The notes under the pieces were generated by a model. The model did not search any database and was not told where the DNA came from. It worked only from the letters and a program-made list of their open reading frames with translations. A stretch of 64,000 nt of DNA from Chitinispirillales bacterium (GTDB lineage: Bacteria; Fibrobacterota; Chitinivibrionia; Chitinivibrionales; Chitinispirillaceae): positions 1-64,000 of the forward strand of contig JAIRVB010000043.1 of NCBI GenBank assembly GCA_031254105.1. The letters are read 5' to 3'. Of the stretch, positions 50,489-60,173 are shown piece by piece; the first letter of the stretch is position 1; each line of letters opens with the position of its first letter. A program made the translations under genes and the position numbers.

Positions 50489-52207
50489 TCACCGCCATAA
50501 TACCCCTTTTTTCCGTATCACTTTACGCTGCGTTCCGGATGTAAATTCAGCAACTACGTATATTACCCCAGGCCCGGCCGCTCTGCCCCCATCACAGATT
50601 CCATCCCATAGAACCGCCTCTTTTTCACCTTTTATAGTTTTTAAAATCCTGCCGTCAAAACTTATGATTTGAATTTTCGCCTTATATCCAGGAGGCGCGT
50701 TCATTCTGATTGATAAAAACCGGTCACTGCCTTTTTTACTTGGAAAAAATGGGACCGGTCCGATATCAATAGAGGGTGCGGATACCGCCCGCCACAAAGG
50801 AGCCGTTCCCGGCTGACCGGGCGTGGGATTTTCGCACAATACCCATGAAAGAGAATCCTCCGCGCTTTGACTCGCAAACACCCGTTCAAGCGACTGCGTA
50901 CTCCAGCCGCCAAACCACGCGCTGCGGTATACCGCTTTATCAACTTCAACGCCGCGGGGAGACCAGACGCAAAGCGTGTCGTTGTAACTGTTTAAAGTAT
51001 GCCAGCGGCCAGGCTGGATAACCCCTCCTCCAAGCCAACGGTATTTTCCGCGCAGTGAGGTGGAATCTTTAGTAACAACAAGAAAATTTCCAGCCGTCAA
51101 TACAAAATCACGCTGAGTTATAACGGCGGTATCCTTTGCGTTGCCAAACAGCCAGCCCTTGAGATTGACATCAGCGGATGAGACATTTTTAAGCTCAAAC
51201 CATTCCGGCTGACCGGCGGCGGAGGTGCCTCTGGGAAAAAGCTCCGTAAGACTCAGAGTTCCACCTGCCGCCCAGAAGCCTGATAAATCAATTTGACATG
51301 AGATAGTTCTATTATTAATTACGACCTCAAAAAAGTACCGCTTCTGTTCAAGGGCTATATCGAATGTTTTTAGAAATGATTTTTGCGAGTCAAAAACACC
51401 TTTGGCAATTTCAAACCGGCTGCTGTTTTGAGAAGATGAGTACAAATTCCATGAAGCGTTTTCACTCTTTCCCAAAACAAAAATCCCAGCCACCGAACAA
51501 CGTACCGACTCGGATACCATATTTGCGCAATATTCAAGATATAATCCATGTTGAAAAGATTCATACCTGCCGGGACTCATAGGCTGGCCAAAAGAGACGA
51601 TGTAGCTTATGCCGCCTAATATCAGCGATTGAGGGATAACGGAGTACCCTTTTGGCTGCCTGGGGTTGAGGACGATTTTTCCGGATGTGGGGGAAGAGAT
51701 ATGGGTTTCAGGATCGGCGGCTAAGTCTATAAGGGAGTCTACCCGCGACCTTGTTCCTTTATATATGGCTATCCCGTCATCATTTGCGAGATTGCCCCCA
51801 AGATTCTTATGGTTTACAGTCAATATTATTGTTCCCGGCTCAACCGGCAAAACTGTTGATGGGGCTGCCTCAAGAGCGGCAGTATAGTTCTGCGGCAAAA
51901 TGAGCGCGATGGCGCCGGGAGGAAGGTATGCTTTAGTAAAATAACATTCAGGGTGTTCATTAATCGGCTTATCGAAAAGCCTTATGGAGTCCGCCGTTTT
52001 TCCATTGGTGAGAAAAATATCAGCTAAATAAAAAGTATCGCTCCCAAAGTTAGTCAGTTCAACAAACTGATGGCTCAAACCCCCTGGAATCGCGTTTTTA
52101 TTACCCGCAGCCGGATCGCGGTGAATTTCGGTTATCACCACGCCAAGACTGAAAGCGTTTGCTGCAATAGCTGCCATAAGAGAAACAATTAAACGAATCA
52201 TACGCAC
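50489..52207 (-). CDS. Secreted lamin-tail-domain protein with FlgD-like C-terminus
   Basis: 572 residues with a signal peptide (LIVSLMAAIAANAFS). Residues 22-150 and 330-450 are lamin-tail (LTD) domains: GVVITEIHRDPAAGNKN with HQFVELTNFGSDTFYLAD, and LSLTELFPRGTSAAGQPEWF with ELKNVSSADVNLKGW. The C-terminus (IQIISFDGRILKTIKGEKEA then LWDGICDGG) is a FlgD-Ig/sorting-type domain ending in a basic tail. LTD proteins of this phylum are exported surface or DNA-associated factors. Partner gene 49515-50324 follows. Confidence 0.8.
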   Translation of the reverse strand: MRMIRLIVSLMAAIAANAFSLGVVITEIHRDPAAGNKNAIPGGLSHQFVELTNFGSDTFYLADIFLTNGKTADSIRLFDKPINEHPECYFTKAYLPPGAIALILPQNYTAALEAAPSTVLPVEPGTIILTVNHKNLGGNLANDDGIAIYKGTRSRVDSLIDLAADPETHISSPTSGKIVLNPRQPKGYSVIPQSLILGGISYIVSFGQPMSPGRYESFQHGLYLEYCANMVSESVRCSVAGIFVLGKSENASWNLYSSSQNSSRFEIAKGVFDSQKSFLKTFDIALEQKRYFFEVVINNRTISCQIDLSGFWAAGGTLSLTELFPRGTSAAGQPEWFELKNVSSADVNLKGWLFGNAKDTAVITQRDFVLTAGNFLVVTKDSTSLRGKYRWLGGGVIQPGRWHTLNSYNDTLCVWSPRGVEVDKAVYRSAWFGGWSTQSLERVFASQSAEDSLSWVLCENPTPGQPGTAPLWRAVSAPSIDIGPVPFFPSKKGSDRFLSIRMNAPPGYKAKIQIISFDGRILKTIKGEKEAVLWDGICDGGRAAGPGVIYVVAEFTSGTQRKVIRKKGVLWR

Positions 52208-52421
52208 CTTTTTTGGCAGTGATTATTGAATTAGTCGAAATAACAAAATTGGGATAGAGAATTTTTGTGAGAATTACTTCAATGAGAATTGCTTTTAATG
52301 AAAAAGGGCGGCGGAATTATAAAATAACAGGTTTTCGCGCGCTACACAATATTAATTTTAAAGGAGATGGCAATTGGCGGAAATCTTCATTCTGTAAAAG
52401 TTCTCAATCTGACTGAAAAAT

Positions 52422-54230
52422 ATGGAACAGCTAAGTTACGGGCGCTATAAAGTTTTAGAACTTCTGGGCGAAGGCGCAATGGGACGGGTATATCTGTCGG
52501 AAGACCCTATCTTAAAGCGTCAGGTGGCTGTAAAAGTTATCTCCACAGACCGCCACCTTGACCCTGCGGTTTTAAAGGAGTATCTGGAGCGCTTTAGCAT
52601 CGAGGCGCAGGCATGCGCCAAACTCAATCATCAAACAATCGTTTCGATTTATGACGCGGGTGAGGAGAACGGAGTACCATGGATCGCATTTGAATATGTA
52701 AATGGAGAACGTCTTGACAGATTAATTGCGCAGAAAAAACCGCTGTCTTTTGAAAAGGTTGCGTCAATCGCCGGAGATATCAGCCAGGCGATGCATCATG
52801 CACACAGCATGAATATTGTTCACCGTGATATAAAACCCGCGAACATTTTAATTGACAGCAATACGCAGATCGCTAAGTTAGCTGATTTCGGCGTTGTCAA
52901 ATCGCCATTTACCACTCTTACGCAAAGCGGCACATCCATGGGTTCCCCAGGCTATATGTCGCCGGAGCAAATTGACGGCACAGATGTAGATTGCCGCAGC
53001 GATATTTTTTCTTTTGGTATAACGCTCTATGAGATGATCACAGGTACACATCCGTTTCTCAGAGATTCGGTGCAAACTACTTTTTTTGCTACTGTAAACT
53101 GCAATTATACGCCTGTAAAAAAGTTAAGAGAAGACACACCGGAAAAACTTGTACGGATTTTAGAGCGGTGTCTTGTGGCAAACAGAAACGGCCGCGTCAA
53201 AACCAGCCAGGAGGTGTGCGCTCTTTTAGCTGGATGTATAGAGGACGCAACGCGCAAAACCAAACTGAAAAGTATAAAAAACGCGGAAGGGTTTATCACC
53301 GCATGGTTTCAAAACTTCCGGTTTTTAATATGTAAAAAAACAAGAGAGGGATGGACGGTTCTTCTGCCATTTTATAGAAGCAAATCAATTGAACTTCGCA
53401 GATTTTATAATGATAAAATTTTACCAACCGCAAAAGATGCGTTTTACAAAGTTTATAATCAGCTATCAAACCGCTTCTCAAAAACTCAGATCACGGCGGG
53501 GCTGGCAGGTATAACGGGATTATTTGCGCTTGTGGTAGTGATTATGCTTTTTTCCACTGCCAAAAACAAAAACAGCAGTCAGGCGAATTTCCAAAAAGCG
53601 GCGCTCGCTCACGGATACGCTGTAACAAATAATAACGCCCTGATTGATAGCTGCAAAAATCAGATATTAAGGGGCGATTTCGGCAAAGCAAACAACCTTG
53701 CTGATATTCTTACGCTAAGTAAAAAACACGCTGTTTATGGACAGCTCTTCAGGACAATGACCGCGTTGAGCGTAGATAAATTTGAAGAAGCTTACGACCG
53801 GCTCTGGGAACTCAAGAGGCTTGGCGGAGCAAATAATATTATCCGCAAAGAGCATCCCTTCCTCATACAATACCTCGAACCGCGTATATACAGAAAACTG
53901 CCTGATGACATGGTTGACATTTACGCTTCAAAATTTTACCTTAATGAAAACTCTCAAATAAAAGCATGGACAGCAAGCGAACATTACTGGCAGCGTTGGA
54001 ACGCCGCGCGTATTCTGAAAAAAGCCGGTGAAAGAGTTGATGTGGTACCGCTTTACATACTCGATCTTCACCATTCGGGAAGCAATGAAACTAAGATCAA
54101 CGCCGCAAAAAAGTTAGGCGAACTCCGCGACAAACGCGCTATCCCTGAACTGCTTGAGGTGCGTGACGGGAGAGGAGCAGTTTCATCGACTGCAAGAATG
54201 GTACTCAGAGAAAAGTTTAATGTGAAATGA
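52422..54230 (+). CDS. Membrane-bound Ser/Thr protein kinase (PknB-like)
   Basis: 602 residues. The Hanks-type kinase domain (about 8-270) has the Gly loop LLGEGAMGRVYL, Lys38 in VAVKVIS, catalytic Asp136 in HRDIKPANIL, DFG Asp155 in LADFGVVK, and APE-like MSPEQ; it should be active. A transmembrane helix (about 365-385, GITGLFALVVVIMLF) is followed by an extracytoplasmic helical domain ending in HEAT-like repeats (ETKINAAKKLGELRDKRAIP) instead of PASTA repeats. No ribosome binding site immediately precedes the ATG; AAAGGAG lies about 50 bases upstream before a seven-codon ORF starting with TTG. Confidence 0.9.
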   Translation: MEQLSYGRYKVLELLGEGAMGRVYLSEDPILKRQVAVKVISTDRHLDPAVLKEYLERFSIEAQACAKLNHQTIVSIYDAGEENGVPWIAFEYVNGERLDRLIAQKKPLSFEKVASIAGDISQAMHHAHSMNIVHRDIKPANILIDSNTQIAKLADFGVVKSPFTTLTQSGTSMGSPGYMSPEQIDGTDVDCRSDIFSFGITLYEMITGTHPFLRDSVQTTFFATVNCNYTPVKKLREDTPEKLVRILERCLVANRNGRVKTSQEVCALLAGCIEDATRKTKLKSIKNAEGFITAWFQNFRFLICKKTREGWTVLLPFYRSKSIELRRFYNDKILPTAKDAFYKVYNQLSNRFSKTQITAGLAGITGLFALVVVIMLFSTAKNKNSSQANFQKAALAHGYAVTNNNALIDSCKNQILRGDFGKANNLADILTLSKKHAVYGQLFRTMTALSVDKFEEAYDRLWELKRLGGANNIIRKEHPFLIQYLEPRIYRKLPDDMVDIYASKFYLNENSQIKAWTASEHYWQRWNAARILKKAGERVDVVPLYILDLHHSGSNETKINAAKKLGELRDKRAIPELLEVRDGRGAVSSTARMVLREKFNVK

Positions 54231-54360
54231 GCATGGGTAAGCAATGCCGAAATAAAAATTATTAATGGAAAGATGAACTTATTTTATAAAAAGTTTGATG
54301 GTTTTTATCTCTGCATTCTACATTATTATTTGTTAAACTATCAGCAAAGAACTAAACGTG

Positions 54361-55167
54361 ATGACTAAAGAACTTGAATTTGCGTTGAAGGCAGCGCGTG
54401 AAGCGGGGAAGATACAGCTCGCGCTTTCCGGCGGATCATTGAATATCGAAAGAAAAGATGACTGCTCACCTGTTACTCAGGTTGATAAAAAATGTGAAGA
54501 AAAGGTTCGTGAGATCATACTTAGCGAATTTCCTGATGATAGTTTTCTTGGGGAAGAAACCGGAGAAAGCGGCTTGTCTAAAACACGGCGCTGGATTGTA
54601 GATCCGATTGATGGTACGCGTCCATACATTCGCGGAATCCCCACTCACAGCGTACTTATCGCTCTTGAAGAAGATGCTAATCCCGTACCGGTGATTGGCG
54701 TTATTTATCTGCCTGCCATGGATATTATCTGCTATGCGTCAAAAGGAGAGGGCGCGTTTATAAATGGTAAAAAAATCAACGTTTCCTCAACAGACAAACT
54801 TTCCGGCGCTATGGGCAGCACGCTTGGCCTTGTGGAATACGCCGATGAACCGCTTGGACGCAGTGTGCTCGCGCTCATGCGTAAATGGGATTATACCTAC
54901 GGCTTTATGGACGCTTACTCTTATGTACTTCTTGCAAGCGGGAAGCTTGATGTTTGCGTTAATCTTTTAGATAAAGCGTGGGATTGTGCGGCGGCAGCAT
55001 GTATTATCACAGAAGCCGGAGGCCGGTTCAGCGATATTTCGGGGGAACGGAGTGTTCACAATGGATCTATTGTTTTGACAAATGGGATATTGCACGATCA
55101 GATACTCAGGTTTTTCCAAACGGGCAGTCCCACGACGGAGGAGTCGAAAAGTATCAAGTGGACATAA
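54361..55167 (+). CDS. Inositol-monophosphatase-family phosphatase (HisN/CysQ-like)
   Basis: 268 residues. Metal-binding motifs are present: EETGESG near residue 60 (EExG), WIVDPIDGTRPYIRGIP (DPxDGT) and WDCAAAACIITEAGG (WDxAA). The family includes inositol, histidinol-phosphate and PAP phosphatases. The sequence YIRGIPTHSVLIAL and the short C-terminus fit bacterial HisN-like members best. A GTG immediately precedes the ATG and either could start. Between it and the kinase is a palindromic TCTGCATT-type spacer (54240-54330). Confidence 0.85.
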   Translation: MTKELEFALKAAREAGKIQLALSGGSLNIERKDDCSPVTQVDKKCEEKVREIILSEFPDDSFLGEETGESGLSKTRRWIVDPIDGTRPYIRGIPTHSVLIALEEDANPVPVIGVIYLPAMDIICYASKGEGAFINGKKINVSSTDKLSGAMGSTLGLVEYADEPLGRSVLALMRKWDYTYGFMDAYSYVLLASGKLDVCVNLLDKAWDCAAAACIITEAGGRFSDISGERSVHNGSIVLTNGILHDQILRFFQTGSPTTEESKSIKWT

Positions 55168-55618
55168 GTCCTTACTGTTAACATAAAAATTATCCTCTTT
55201 TTGCTGTATTTATTATAGAAGATATTCCTTAGATTTGACATTTTCCAAAAAACTACATATCCTAAGGTATAATCATGAAAAGTAGATGCGCCATGAAGCA
55301 TTATTTTTCAACGGTAAACAACATCGTACTGACCAGACATTAACTCAGCAGCATTCCTTAACAAGCTAATTTGACCCCATAATGTATTACTTTGTTGGCA
55401 TTGCTGCCATCTGTTAAAATATGCTGCCCATCTAAGCAATCGCGTTACAACACCTGATGCTAAAATGTTAGCTATATTACCCGATAAAGAAGGCTCAGGA
55501 TCGTTTGCGTAACAGCAGTTATGCATATTAGACTGTAGTCAAAATGCCCACACTATTTTTCTCTCTTTGTTGTCATTCCGAAATTGTTTTGTTATCTTAT
55601 AAAAGGAATGGAAAGTAC
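55168..55618. other. Intergenic region, possible gene relic
   Basis: No recognised gene. The minus strand 55308-55526 is open for 72 codons (NILASGVVTRLLRWAAYFNR, NTLWGQISLLRNAAELMSGQ) and looks protein-like, but has no identifiable family, no ribosome binding site and no partner. It may be a remnant. Confidence 0.3.
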
Positions 55619-55850
55619 TTTCGTAAATTCATATAGCATTTAATCAAAGGGGGGCTTATGTACAAACAGGGCAAAAGAAGTTAGTTTTTTCTCTGTGTTC
55701 GCGGTTTTTGCCGCGCAAAGAAGTTTTAAGTTTTCGTAAATTCATATAACATTTAATCAAAGGGGAGCCTATGTACAAACAGGGCAAAAGAAGTTTTAAG
55801 TTTACGTTAGTTTTTTTCTCTGTGTTTGCGGTTTTTGCCGCGCAAAGAAG
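55619..55850 (+). repeat. 113-bp tandem duplication of a gene's 5' end
   Basis: Copy 1 (55619-55724) and copy 2 (55732-55850) share the upstream AAATTCATATA.CATTTAATC, the AAAGGGG ribosome binding site, the ATG and the first eight codons (YKQGKRS), and the signal-peptide coding stretch. Copy 1 has lost 17 bases inside the signal peptide, so its ORF (55658-55684) stops after eight codons. The functional gene begins in copy 2. Confidence 0.85.
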
Positions 55851-57456
55851 TGCACATGGTACTGACTCCGGGAGTGTAACGGTAATCAGCAAAACAAAAC
55901 ATACTATCACAATCAGAACTAACGGCAATGGAACCGTCAGTAAAAACCCTGATTTTTCCAGCGGGTACCCCCTTATCGACACCTGTTTTTATGGGGATAC
56001 AGTCACGCTTACCGCTGTTCCCAACCCCGGTTATATATTTGACAGATGGTGGGGAGAAGGACTTACTGTAGATAGTAATAATCCGCTAGTTGCGACAGTA
56101 TCAATGACCGCGGACAGACATCTCGCTGCATATTTTGCTCCTGTGCCGGCAAGTTACAGACTTTTTACGTACGTTGAAGGTCAGGGAAGAATTGTCTCTA
56201 ATCCTTCACTTGATCCTGCTACGGGCAGTTACCAACAAGGAACGGTTGTTACTCTTACCGCGATACCTGATAGCGGTTGGAAATTTTCCAATTGGAGCTA
56301 TAGCTTAGCCGATTATATCCCGCCGTACGACACAGTTGTTCTTACCACTTGGAGCAATAACGGACTTACCGAATACATGAATGATTCGCTTACTATAACG
56401 GTAACAATGAACAGCAATATAAGAATTGTGGCTGTGTTTACAAGGACAGCGCTGCCAGCCGGATCGGCCAGGTACATTGCCGGACGGGGAGGAAATATCA
56501 CATATCATGGCGCTCCCACTGTATGGAATGGTTTGCACAAAGAAGTAACTGTTTCAATGAATGAAGCAGTTCAAATTCAGGCTATACCTGACAGTGGTTA
56601 CGTATTTCTAAGATGGAGTGACGGCTCTACTGATCCTCTTCGTGATGTGAGACCGGATATTTCAACAAGGAACAATGAGTTTACCGCGTTTTTTGATTAT
56701 GCGGGTATTAATGGTGATAATCTCGTTTGTCTTTTTCGCCCCTGCAGTGGTTATAATGGCGGCTGGGCATTTAATATCTCAGAAAGCGGGAGCATCCAAG
56801 CTGACGGAAAAGCTGTCGGTGATACGGAATATGCGTTCACGATCACCAAAGCGGGCCGCGATCCGCGGGATGTACGGTTGACGCATAATATAATTCTTGA
56901 CCGTCATAAAACGTATGAACTGAATTTCAGAGCGCGCGCGCAATCGCCCAGAACAGTAGTTGTTACTGTTGAGTCAGGCAGCGTTGCCGAGCGGTGGGAA
57001 GTGTTCCTCACAACCGAAGTGCGGGAGTTCAGAAAAACTTTTACTACCGGCGCGGTCCCAGAACCCAATTCCTTCCCAGTAATGAATGTCATAGACGTCT
57101 CGTTCAACAGCGGCCACGAAGCTGTAAACTGGAATCTATCCGATGTTAATCTCGTTTTGGCTAAGGCGCTTAATGTGAATCAAGCGGCAAAACAGCGGCC
57201 CAATACCGCGGCCTGGTCAGTAAAACAAGTCGGGAACAAGCTGCAACTTAACGGCCCAAATACCGCTAACGCGAAAATATCATTTTATGATATGCGTGGA
57301 AAGTTAGTGAAAACAATATCAAAAACAGCCGGAACGAATCAGATTTTAATGCTTAATAGTTTGAGGATTCCATCGGGCTCTTATATTATGGCCGTCAAAA
57401 ACAACTCTTCGGGCCATGAAGTTTACAGAACTAAGGTTACATTGACAAAAAGATAA
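55771..57456 (+). CDS. Secreted InlB-like repeat protein with C-terminal sorting domain
   Basis: 561 residues. Signal peptide (LVFFSVFAVFAAQRSA). Three or more divergent InlB B-repeats of the bacterial_repeat/Flg_new type: TVSKNPDFSSGYPLI, VTLTAVPNPGYIFDRWWGEG, VTLTAIPDSGWKFSNWSYS, IQAIPDSGYVFLRWSDGS. A carbohydrate-binding-like beta-sandwich follows (WAFNISESGSI, YELNFRARAQSP). The end (ISFYDMRGKLVKTISK, SGSYIMAVKN) is a type-IX-style or Fibrobacter C-terminal sorting domain. Likely cell-surface or secreted, glycan-binding. Strong AAAGGGGAG ribosome binding site, duplicated upstream. Confidence 0.82.
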   Translation: MYKQGKRSFKFTLVFFSVFAVFAAQRSAHGTDSGSVTVISKTKHTITIRTNGNGTVSKNPDFSSGYPLIDTCFYGDTVTLTAVPNPGYIFDRWWGEGLTVDSNNPLVATVSMTADRHLAAYFAPVPASYRLFTYVEGQGRIVSNPSLDPATGSYQQGTVVTLTAIPDSGWKFSNWSYSLADYIPPYDTVVLTTWSNNGLTEYMNDSLTITVTMNSNIRIVAVFTRTALPAGSARYIAGRGGNITYHGAPTVWNGLHKEVTVSMNEAVQIQAIPDSGYVFLRWSDGSTDPLRDVRPDISTRNNEFTAFFDYAGINGDNLVCLFRPCSGYNGGWAFNISESGSIQADGKAVGDTEYAFTITKAGRDPRDVRLTHNIILDRHKTYELNFRARAQSPRTVVVTVESGSVAERWEVFLTTEVREFRKTFTTGAVPEPNSFPVMNVIDVSFNSGHEAVNWNLSDVNLVLAKALNVNQAAKQRPNTAAWSVKQVGNKLQLNGPNTANAKISFYDMRGKLVKTISKTAGTNQILMLNSLRIPSGSYIMAVKNNSSGHEVYRTKVTLTKR

Positions 57457-57467
57457 CTCCTTTGCGT

Positions 57468-57501
57468 GCGCGGGGCGCGAATTTGCCCGCCCCGCGCTTT
57501 T
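57468..57501 (+). terminator. Rho-independent terminator after the InlB-like gene
   Basis: GCGCGGGGCG pairs perfectly with CGCCCCGCGC (57468-57477 with 57488-57497) around a ten-base loop, followed by TTTTG. Twelve bases past the stop codon. Confidence 0.8.
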
Positions 57502-57588
57502 GTAAAAATATTATATTTGGTTCTATCATTATGATATTTGGCTGGATTTAACATTTATAATTTCAACATGAAAAGAACCGTATAATTT

Positions 57589-58476
57589 ATGAATCTGTTT
57601 ATACAAAACCCGGTGATACCCGACCGCGGCAAACGCATATTTTTACGTATAGCAGCAATATTAACGGCTGCCGCAGCTTTATTTTTGACAGGCTGTAATT
57701 CAGGAAGCATTGCCGGCGGGAGCGGCACGGAAACGCCAAACCGCCTCTGTATGAAATGGGAAGTTACGGACCAGGACTCGAAATTCGCTTCTTTTGAACT
57801 TACTGAAGATGAAATATATATCGTTATAGAAAGAGAAGAAAATCAGCTGTCAAAGGGACGCGAAAGTATGATTATCGGGACATCATTTTTTCACAAAACC
57901 GCCCCGCTCTTCAAAGCCGCGCAGTCAACAACTGAATTGTCAAAAATTCATACAGGAAGATACATTGTCTCCGGTTCAAAAATTAATCTTATAGATTTTG
58001 GGGTGCTTGAAATAGACACTTCTTCCACATTAGCAGCATCTGTTATTAAGTTACAACTTTATGATATGACTGATTCCAATACTCCTGTTTTAAGTGACGA
58101 AGAATACAGATTTAATGTTAAAAGGACAGTTGATCTAATCGCCCCGTCAACAAATACAGACTTATTGTGCCGTCACTGGAGACTTGTAAGCAGGAAATTA
58201 GGAGAACGGGAAATGGGAATAAATGAAATCAAGGTTTTATTCTCAAAATTAGGAACATACTTAACTACGGAAACATATCCGGATACAGGCAGAATAATGA
58301 CTGTCACAAACCTGGGTCAGTGGGGGTGGATTGATGAAAGTGAAACAAGACTTCGTTATTCAACTTCAACAGCACATGGAACGATGGACGTTATTTTAAC
58401 GGAAACAAAACTTACAACGATAGAAAACGATGGAAGCGCAATGGATGTTACATCCGAGTATGAACTTGTAGAATGA
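57589..58476 (+). CDS. Lipoprotein of unknown function
   Basis: 295 residues with an N-terminal lipoprotein signal (IAAILTAAAALFLTGCNSG). The mature part is two repeats of a beta-rich domain beginning LCMKWEVTDQDSKFASFELT and LCRHWRLVSRKLGEREMGIN, each with a W at similar places, like lipocalin- or META-like folds. The family is not named. It precedes the TIGR02147 regulator by 12 bases, a pairing known in Fibrobacter where lipoproteins and TIGR02147 genes occur together. Confidence 0.65.
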   Translation: MNLFIQNPVIPDRGKRIFLRIAAILTAAAALFLTGCNSGSIAGGSGTETPNRLCMKWEVTDQDSKFASFELTEDEIYIVIEREENQLSKGRESMIIGTSFFHKTAPLFKAAQSTTELSKIHTGRYIVSGSKINLIDFGVLEIDTSSTLAASVIKLQLYDMTDSNTPVLSDEEYRFNVKRTVDLIAPSTNTDLLCRHWRLVSRKLGEREMGINEIKVLFSKLGTYLTTETYPDTGRIMTVTNLGQWGWIDESETRLRYSTSTAHGTMDVILTETKLTTIENDGSAMDVTSEYELVE

Positions 58477-58488
58477 TGAGGCCCTGTT

Positions 58489-59361
58489 ATGCCTGTAAAA
58501 AGCCATATAGACATATACCGATATTGTGATTACCGTCTTTATCTGCAAGATTGCTTTTGCTCTCTTAAAGACGGTAACCGTCACTTATCGCAAAGATATG
58601 TGGCGTTAAAAATTGGGCTTGATCCCAGCAATCTTACAAAAATCATTAACGGCAAACGTAAACTATCTTTTGAACATGCGATTAACTTTGCAGAGTTCTT
58701 AAAACTCTCGAAAAGCCAGAAAGAGTATTTTGAGCTGCTTGTAAGATATGATTACGCTCAAAATGAAACTGAGCTGCAGGCGCTGCAAAAAAAAATAGCG
58801 TTAAGACAGCGCATGAAAATAACGGCAGTCAATAAAAAACACGCCGGATATTTTCAGAAATGGTATCATGTAGTTATAAGAGAGCTTTTAAACATAATGC
58901 CTGTTGAGAACCATTATATGCTTTCTCAGATGCTTATACCAAAAATCTCTCCGTTTGAAGCAAAACAGGCATTTGAAATGCTCGAAGCTCTGGATATGAT
59001 CACCAAAGACAATAATGGAAAGTACTGCCTGACATCTAAATTTATAACTCCCGATGATGATGTTCCGACCGAAGTTATACATTATTTTCAAAAACAGATG
59101 ATAGCGCTTGCTAAAAACTCTTTGACTTTGGATAAGGACTCTCGCGATGTTTCGACTATGACACTGAGCTTTTCGATTGAGGATTTTCATAAGGTAAAGG
59201 GGATGATAGCCGAATTTAGAAAACAGCTTTTTGAAGTGGCGCAAAACAGCTCACTATCGCCGCAAGGGGTTTTTCAGGTAAATATTCAGGCTTTTCCTGT
59301 CGCTCTTACAAACGTAAGAAAGGAAGAGATAAATGCCGCAAATCCTGAATCCGCATCATAA
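58489..59361 (+). CDS. TIGR02147 family regulator
   Basis: 290 residues. It opens with DIYRYCDYRLYLQDCFCSLK, has an XRE-like helix-turn-helix (LSQRYVALKIGLDPSNLTKI, then INGKRKLSFEHAINFAEFLK), a middle winged-helix part (KWYHVVIRELLNI, LDMITKDNNGKYCLT), and the family's C-terminus MTLSFSIEDFHKVKGMIAEF. TIGR02147 is a large paralogous family described first in Fibrobacter succinogenes; function unproven, probably transcriptional control of the upstream surface lipoprotein. Strong taxonomic marker. Confidence 0.9.
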   Translation: MPVKSHIDIYRYCDYRLYLQDCFCSLKDGNRHLSQRYVALKIGLDPSNLTKIINGKRKLSFEHAINFAEFLKLSKSQKEYFELLVRYDYAQNETELQALQKKIALRQRMKITAVNKKHAGYFQKWYHVVIRELLNIMPVENHYMLSQMLIPKISPFEAKQAFEMLEALDMITKDNNGKYCLTSKFITPDDDVPTEVIHYFQKQMIALAKNSLTLDKDSRDVSTMTLSFSIEDFHKVKGMIAEFRKQLFEVAQNSSLSPQGVFQVNIQAFPVALTNVRKEEINAANPESAS

Positions 59362-59625
59362 TCCAAAAGATTTGTTAAAAGTTTCGAGCCCTGAAGGGGC
59401 ACACAGCTGTGCAAGCGGTCTCTATAACCCCATGCTTTAGCGTGGGGCGGGAACCACGCATAAAAAGCGGCTGCTTATTATTTATTATTAAAACATCTTC
59501 TTGCGCACGCTTCCCCCGCGCGGCTCCGTGTTGAAACACACGGCTATAAAGGCAGTCCTTGCGGCAGTGCGCTCCTCCAGAGCGCGGAGGAGAAGAATCA
59601 ATAAATCATTTTTTGGCAAACCAAA
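59362..59625. repeat. Complex G+C-rich intergenic repeat with several hairpins
   Basis: Contains at least four stem-loops in 200 bases: GAGCCCTGAAGGGGC, CCCCATGCTTTAGCGTGGGG (59430-59449), CCGTGTTGAAACACACGG (59526-59543) and CTCCTCCAGAGCGCGGAGGAG (59571-59591). No coding frame. It follows the TIGR02147 gene and marks the start of the accessory island. It could be a mosaic of intergenic repeats or a structured RNA; its pattern resembles repeats seen across gut and termite-gut bacteria. Confidence 0.5.
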
Positions 59626-59856
59626 TTGGATGTAATTCTAATGGTTGCGTTATCAGTAATGACTTTTGCTTATGCTTTAAAAAGTATGCAAAAAACAAGG
59701 ATAACAGTAATTATTCCGCTATTTTTATTACTTATCTATAACTGTATAAACCTATCAATCGCTGGCACTTTGGCAAGTATATTTGAAATTACTACTGTGA
59801 TTACTACAATTATAATTTTTGAGTCAGCACACGGAACTGGAAAAATCATCCAATAA
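59626..59856 (+). CDS. Small membrane protein, possible
   Basis: 76 residues, three predicted membrane helices (VILMVALSVMTFAYAL; TVIIPLFLLLIYNCINLSIA; ITTVITTIIIFES), A+T-rich codons. No strong ribosome binding site and no family recognised. An alternative start at 59641 would give a protein five residues shorter. Could be a real small hydrophobic protein or chance open frame in A+T-rich DNA. Confidence 0.35.
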   Translation: MDVILMVALSVMTFAYALKSMQKTRITVIIPLFLLLIYNCINLSIAGTLASIFEITTVITTIIIFESAHGTGKIIQ

Positions 59857-60173
59857 GACAAAATGTACTTTTTTCGGAGTATCTAAACGCAAAAATCAAG
59901 AGGATAAGTGTCAATATAATTGCGCAAATTCTTTTTTCCGTTTGCTTTCCGTACACTATTCAGCCATTATTTAATCTTTTTCCTGCCTTCTTATATCTCC
60001 TCTCAACTTTGGCGAAAAAATAACAGAACTTACAGGATTAGCAGAATAAACGAGAATAAGAGAGAATTTTGCGTTTTAATCCTGTCTCTTCTAATCCCGC
60101 AAATCCTGATATATATTTGTACTTGGTAGTGGTTGTTTAGAAATCTGGAAAATATCAGTCGTGGAGGTTATTT
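59857..60173. other. Spacer with a minus-strand coding relic
   Basis: Minus strand around 59975-60015 encodes FFAKVERRYKKAGKRLNN, which resembles FLAKVKRKYKKAVGSRSF at 60926-60990. The two relics bracket the small-gene pair 60174-60933. The rest is A+T-rich with nothing else recognised. Confidence 0.35.

Noticed and set aside
55308-55526. 72-codon minus-strand frame
   Set aside because: Plausible amino-acid composition, but no start signals, no family and no neighbours; kept only as a remark on the spacer.
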